Positions 6,084 through 8,384 of a stretch of 8,384 nt of DNA are shown piece by piece. Under the pieces are notes generated by a model. The model searched no databases. It was given only the letters and a program-made list of their open reading frames with translations, and was not told the origin of the DNA. Position numbers and translations under genes: made by a program. The stretch covers positions 1-8,384 of the forward strand of contig JAEYSQ010000046.1 in assembly GCA_023434465.1 (NCBI GenBank). Direction: 5' to 3'. The stretch comes from Actinomycetes bacterium. Its GTDB lineage: Bacteria; Actinomycetota; Thermoleophilia; Solirubrobacterales; 70-9. Numbering within the stretch: position 1 is the first letter of the stretch; each line of letters opens with the position of its first letter.

Positions 6084-6139
6084 ATCGTGCATTCGGAGGA
6101 TGCCCCTCGCTGGGGGGGAACTCCGGAGACATGCACGAT
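6084..6139 (+). promoter_or_regulatory. Potential start-codon-masking hairpin before the 596-residue gene
   Basis: A perfect 9-bp inverted repeat, ATCGTGCAT (6084-6092) and ATGCACGAT (6131-6139), has the gene's ATG as the first three bases of its right arm. Inside it, CGGAG (6094-6098) can pair with CTCCG (6121-6125), and CCCC (6103-6106) with part of the G7 run (6112-6118). This makes an 18-bp, three-helix structure. Part of the GGAG Shine-Dalgarno (6125-6128) falls into a 5-nt bulge. If formed in mRNA, it would restrict ribosome access to the start. As DNA it could instead be a regulator-binding dyad. Confidence 0.45.
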
Positions 6140-7921
6140 CCCGTACTTGATGAGGCTCTGAAGCGGCTGGCAGCCGAGGCGTCTACCCGGTTCACCTCGC
6201 TGGTGGCCACTGGTGACGAGATCCCCTTCGACGTCGCCGAGAACAACGGGGACAGCTCTCACTTTTACCGCTACGTGCCGCTCACGTCCCGGTACATCAG
6301 CGCCCACCTCGAAGAATTGAAGTCACTGCCTTCCTACGGGCCAGCCCGCGGCGCGATCGCCTCGTCCGATGTTGCGGCGCCATATCTCGAGGCCAGGGGG
6401 CTGCCGGTTCCCTCCGAGCCGACCCGCAGGGCGGAGGAGATGATCGCCGTCTTCATCACCTCCCTCTGGGAGGGCACCACCGAATTTTCGCTCGACATCA
6501 GCCGGGTCGAGCAGGCTCTGGCCGGCCTCGAAGTCCAGGCCCGCGACATCCGCGAGGCGGACGTGATCATGGTGCCCCTGGTCGGCTTCGAGATGACCCC
6601 GACCGAAGTCACCCTCGAGGGCGGCGTGCGAATCGCACAGGCCGACTCGATCGACGCCCCGGTCGAAGCGACTTCGAGTGAAGGCACCGGCCGCAGTGCC
6701 TGGCAAACCGCGTATTTCGCCATTACCGGCATGGATAGCTCCGAGAGCGGCCCCGCTCAGGCGATCGCTCGCCTCAACAGCCTGGTCCGGGCGCTCCGGC
6801 TCTACAAGGAAGGCTCGGTCGGGCTTGGACCTTTCGCGTTCGCACCGGTGGGCGAGGACTCCTGGCGGCGGATCGAGACCGCCGTGTCACCGCCTCGGGC
6901 GGGCAGCTACTTCCTGATCGAATCCGAGGTCGAAGGGCTGAACGAACTGATCGCCGGTCTCGCCAAGGAGTCACCGGCCGCTGATCGCATGGAGTTCGCA
7001 CAGAAGCGCTTTCAGTACGGCTGTGAGAGAGACAACCCGGTTGACGCCCTAAGCGACCATCTGTTGGCGATTCGATCCTCGCTCGGGGGCGAAGGTGTGA
7101 TCGACGCCCCACTGGCCGCTCGGGCCGCGGCTCTGATCACCGGTAACGCCGACGACTTGCGCTCCCGCGAGCGGATCGAACTCGCGCTCGACCTCGAACA
7201 GACCCTGGTCAACGGTGACGACCTGACTTCAATCGGTGGCGAGTCAGCGACCTACATCGCGGCCTGGGTCGAGGATTCGACCCGGCACATACTGCGAGAA
7301 GCGGTGCTCGGACATTACGGCGCGAACCTGAACGTCGCGGCCGAGGAAACCCTGCTCACGACCGGCCTGACCGCCGGAGAGGGCAGCGTCAGCGCCTTCG
7401 GCTCGTCGGCCGAATGGGACACGGTGGAGGAACCGGAAGAGGACCTGATCGCAGAACCGGTTGCCGAGGAAGGCACCGACATTCACATCTTCAAGCCCCG
7501 CGTGGTCGGTGGCACCGCCGTCGATTCCGCTGAAGATCCGCTGTTCGGAATCGTGCCCGAATTTCAGCCCGAGCCGGTCCCCGAGGCTCCCCTTCAGCCG
7601 ATGCCCGAGATCGAACGCGCGCTGGGCATCGAGCCGGCCGCAAATGGCAACGACGAAAGCGGCTTGACCCGTTTGCTCGAGCCGATGCCTCAGGACGGCG
7701 AGATCTCGGTCACCGCTTCGACCGAGATCGGCTCGACCCTGCGCGAGGACTGGCTCTCGCAGGCTCCGAGCTCCGGCTCGACCATGGAATGGCCCTCGCA
7801 TGCGCTGGACGGACTCGACGACGCCCGCCGCAGCCCTCATCCTGCCCCGAACCGCAGCTTCTTTCCGGAACCCGAGACCACCGAGTGGTCGGTCTCGGAA
7901 ATGCGCTTCAAGAGCAAATAG
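6131..7921 (+). CDS. Unknown protein with HEPN-like central region and disordered acidic tail
   Basis: I cannot name this 596-residue protein with confidence. It has no signal peptide or membrane helix, so it is probably cytoplasmic. The N-terminal 1-180 is mixed alpha/beta without a recognised motif. About 185-400 looks helical and includes NSLVRALRLYKEGSVGLGPF (216-235), RFQYGCERDNPVDALSDHLL (293-312), AARAAALITG (329-338) and LEQTLVNG (355-362). This order and spacing resemble Apea-like HEPN domains (RF..A..R, ALE-type helix, R-A-LL, then RSKIVHG). However, the final catalytic RxxxxH appears replaced by E356 and N361, implying loss of RNase activity. From about 415 onward the chain is Pro/Glu/Ser-rich and likely disordered, with scattered E/D-W motifs (E428-W429, D540-W541, E553-W554, E585-W586). 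It follows the HxlR gene on the same strand by 85 bp and ends flush against a convergent ArsA-like gene. Gene reality is secure; the domain call is tentative. Confidence 0.85.
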   Translation: MHDPVLDEALKRLAAEASTRFTSLVATGDEIPFDVAENNGDSSHFYRYVPLTSRYISAHLEELKSLPSYGPARGAIASSDVAAPYLEARGLPVPSEPTRRAEEMIAVFITSLWEGTTEFSLDISRVEQALAGLEVQARDIREADVIMVPLVGFEMTPTEVTLEGGVRIAQADSIDAPVEATSSEGTGRSAWQTAYFAITGMDSSESGPAQAIARLNSLVRALRLYKEGSVGLGPFAFAPVGEDSWRRIETAVSPPRAGSYFLIESEVEGLNELIAGLAKESPAADRMEFAQKRFQYGCERDNPVDALSDHLLAIRSSLGGEGVIDAPLAARAAALITGNADDLRSRERIELALDLEQTLVNGDDLTSIGGESATYIAAWVEDSTRHILREAVLGHYGANLNVAAEETLLTTGLTAGEGSVSAFGSSAEWDTVEEPEEDLIAEPVAEEGTDIHIFKPRVVGGTAVDSAEDPLFGIVPEFQPEPVPEAPLQPMPEIERALGIEPAANGNDESGLTRLLEPMPQDGEISVTASTEIGSTLREDWLSQAPSSGSTMEWPSHALDGLDDARRSPHPAPNRSFFPEPETTEWSVSEMRFKSK

Positions 7922-8384
7922 CTAGGAGACAGCCCGTTCGACGCGCTTGTCCTCGTCGACGAAGAGGTACCGGTTGATCTGACAGAGCCCGGCTATGTCG
8001 TGGACGTCGGTGTCGAGGTAGGGGATCCGGATCACAGGTTCGCCGTTCAGGGCTCCGGCAAGGGTCTCGATGTTCTTCTGGTCGCGAACCGCGAGCACGT
8101 CGTACTCGGAGAGGTTCCGGGCCAGGCGTTCAGCCAGGTCCTCGTCATCCAGCTCGTTTGCGATCCGCTTGGTCAGATCGCCGACCTTGACCTTTCTGGA
8201 GCCAAGCCGGTAGCGAACCCGGTTGACCACGACGCCGCCGAAGTGCATCTCGTTCTCGACCAGTTTCGAGTGGAAATAGACCGCTTCTTCGATCGGCTCG
8301 CCCTGCGGACCGCAGATGATCAGGAAGCTGGTGCGATCGTCGGCCAGCAATGAACTGACCCGGTGGGCCCGGTCCTGGAAGCCG
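7922..8384 (-). CDS. ArsA-family (anion-transporting) ATPase, C-terminal part (partial)
   Basis: The minus-strand frame is open from the right edge and ends at TAG (7922-7924), showing about 154 C-terminal residues. The frame continues upstream past TTG 8350 as GFQDRAHRVSSLLADD, so that codon is an internal Leu and not a start. The visible sequence matches the C-terminal half of the ArsA/GET3-type P-loop ATPases found across actinobacteria. Supporting segments are TSFLIICGPQGEPIEEAVYF, then KLVENEMHFGGVVVNRVRYR, containing the VVVNRV strand-loop that contacts nucleotide in the family, and a late hydrophobic IRIPYLDTDVHDIAGL. The Walker A motif and signature lysine would lie outside the window. 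Actinobacterial ArsA-like proteins usually occur as adjacent pairs and are not shown to act on arsenite, so the substrate is open. Its stop directly abuts that of the convergent 596-residue gene. Confidence 0.86.
   Translation of the reverse strand, partial: GFQDRAHRVSSLLADDRTSFLIICGPQGEPIEEAVYFHSKLVENEMHFGGVVVNRVRYRLGSRKVKVGDLTKRIANELDDEDLAERLARNLSEYDVLAVRDQKNIETLAGALNGEPVIRIPYLDTDVHDIAGLCQINRYLFVDEDKRVERAVS

Noticed and set aside
6100..6150. Short upstream ORF (16 codons) starting GGAGG-ATG before the 596-residue gene
   Set aside because: The Shine-Dalgarno directly abuts the ATG, which is too close for efficient initiation, and the frame overlaps the real start; it is more simply part of the hairpin.

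Overview
This is a chromosomal window of about 65% GC, coding on both strands, with no mobile elements, RNA genes or CRISPR. The protein sequences point to a high-GC actinobacterium, most likely from Thermoleophilia / Solirubrobacterales. The signs are an actinobacterial-type GlpX, a sigma-70 factor with the actinobacterial region 2 signature, an ArsA-like ATPase, and the probable N-terminus of an F420-type luciferase-like oxidoreductase. The taxonomic placement is inferred from sequence style and was not tested.

Left part (1-2066). A truncated minus-strand gene, probably an LLM-class flavoprotein, runs off the left edge. Diverging from it is a two-gene plus-strand unit: glpX (class II fructose-1,6-bisphosphatase, gluconeogenesis) and an atypical SDR with a Rossmann fold. 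The two overlap by 17 bp, so they are probably translationally coupled.

Middle left (2057-3769, minus strand). A YihY/BrkB-type six-helix membrane protein is followed 3 bp later by an unrecognised 200-residue protein. The downstream gene's Shine-Dalgarno overlaps the upstream gene's stop codon, which indicates one operon. Its end overlaps the end of the SDR gene tail-to-tail by 10 bp.

Centre (3770-5185). A divergent intergenic region carries a near-consensus sigma-70 promoter (TTGACT, 17 bp, TATTAT). A roughly 165-nt leader with a hairpin leads into rpoD/sigA, the housekeeping sigma factor with regions 1.1 to 4.2. A strong 11-bp hairpin terminator closes that unit.

Right part (5243-8384). 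In order: a small stand-alone A24 prepilin peptidase without visible pilus genes; an HxlR-family regulator behind a promoter embedded in a 38-bp imperfect dyad (a likely autoregulatory operator); and a 596-residue protein of unknown function with a central segment resembling an Apea-type HEPN domain that appears to lack the catalytic Arg and His. This last gene's start codon lies inside a 56-nt potential hairpin. It ends exactly back-to-back with the C-terminal part of a minus-strand ArsA-like ATPase that runs off the right edge.

Most of the window is housekeeping. The best candidates for something undescribed are the HxlR regulator plus HEPN-like protein pair, with its operator-like dyad and start-codon hairpin, and the BrkB plus unknown-protein operon.
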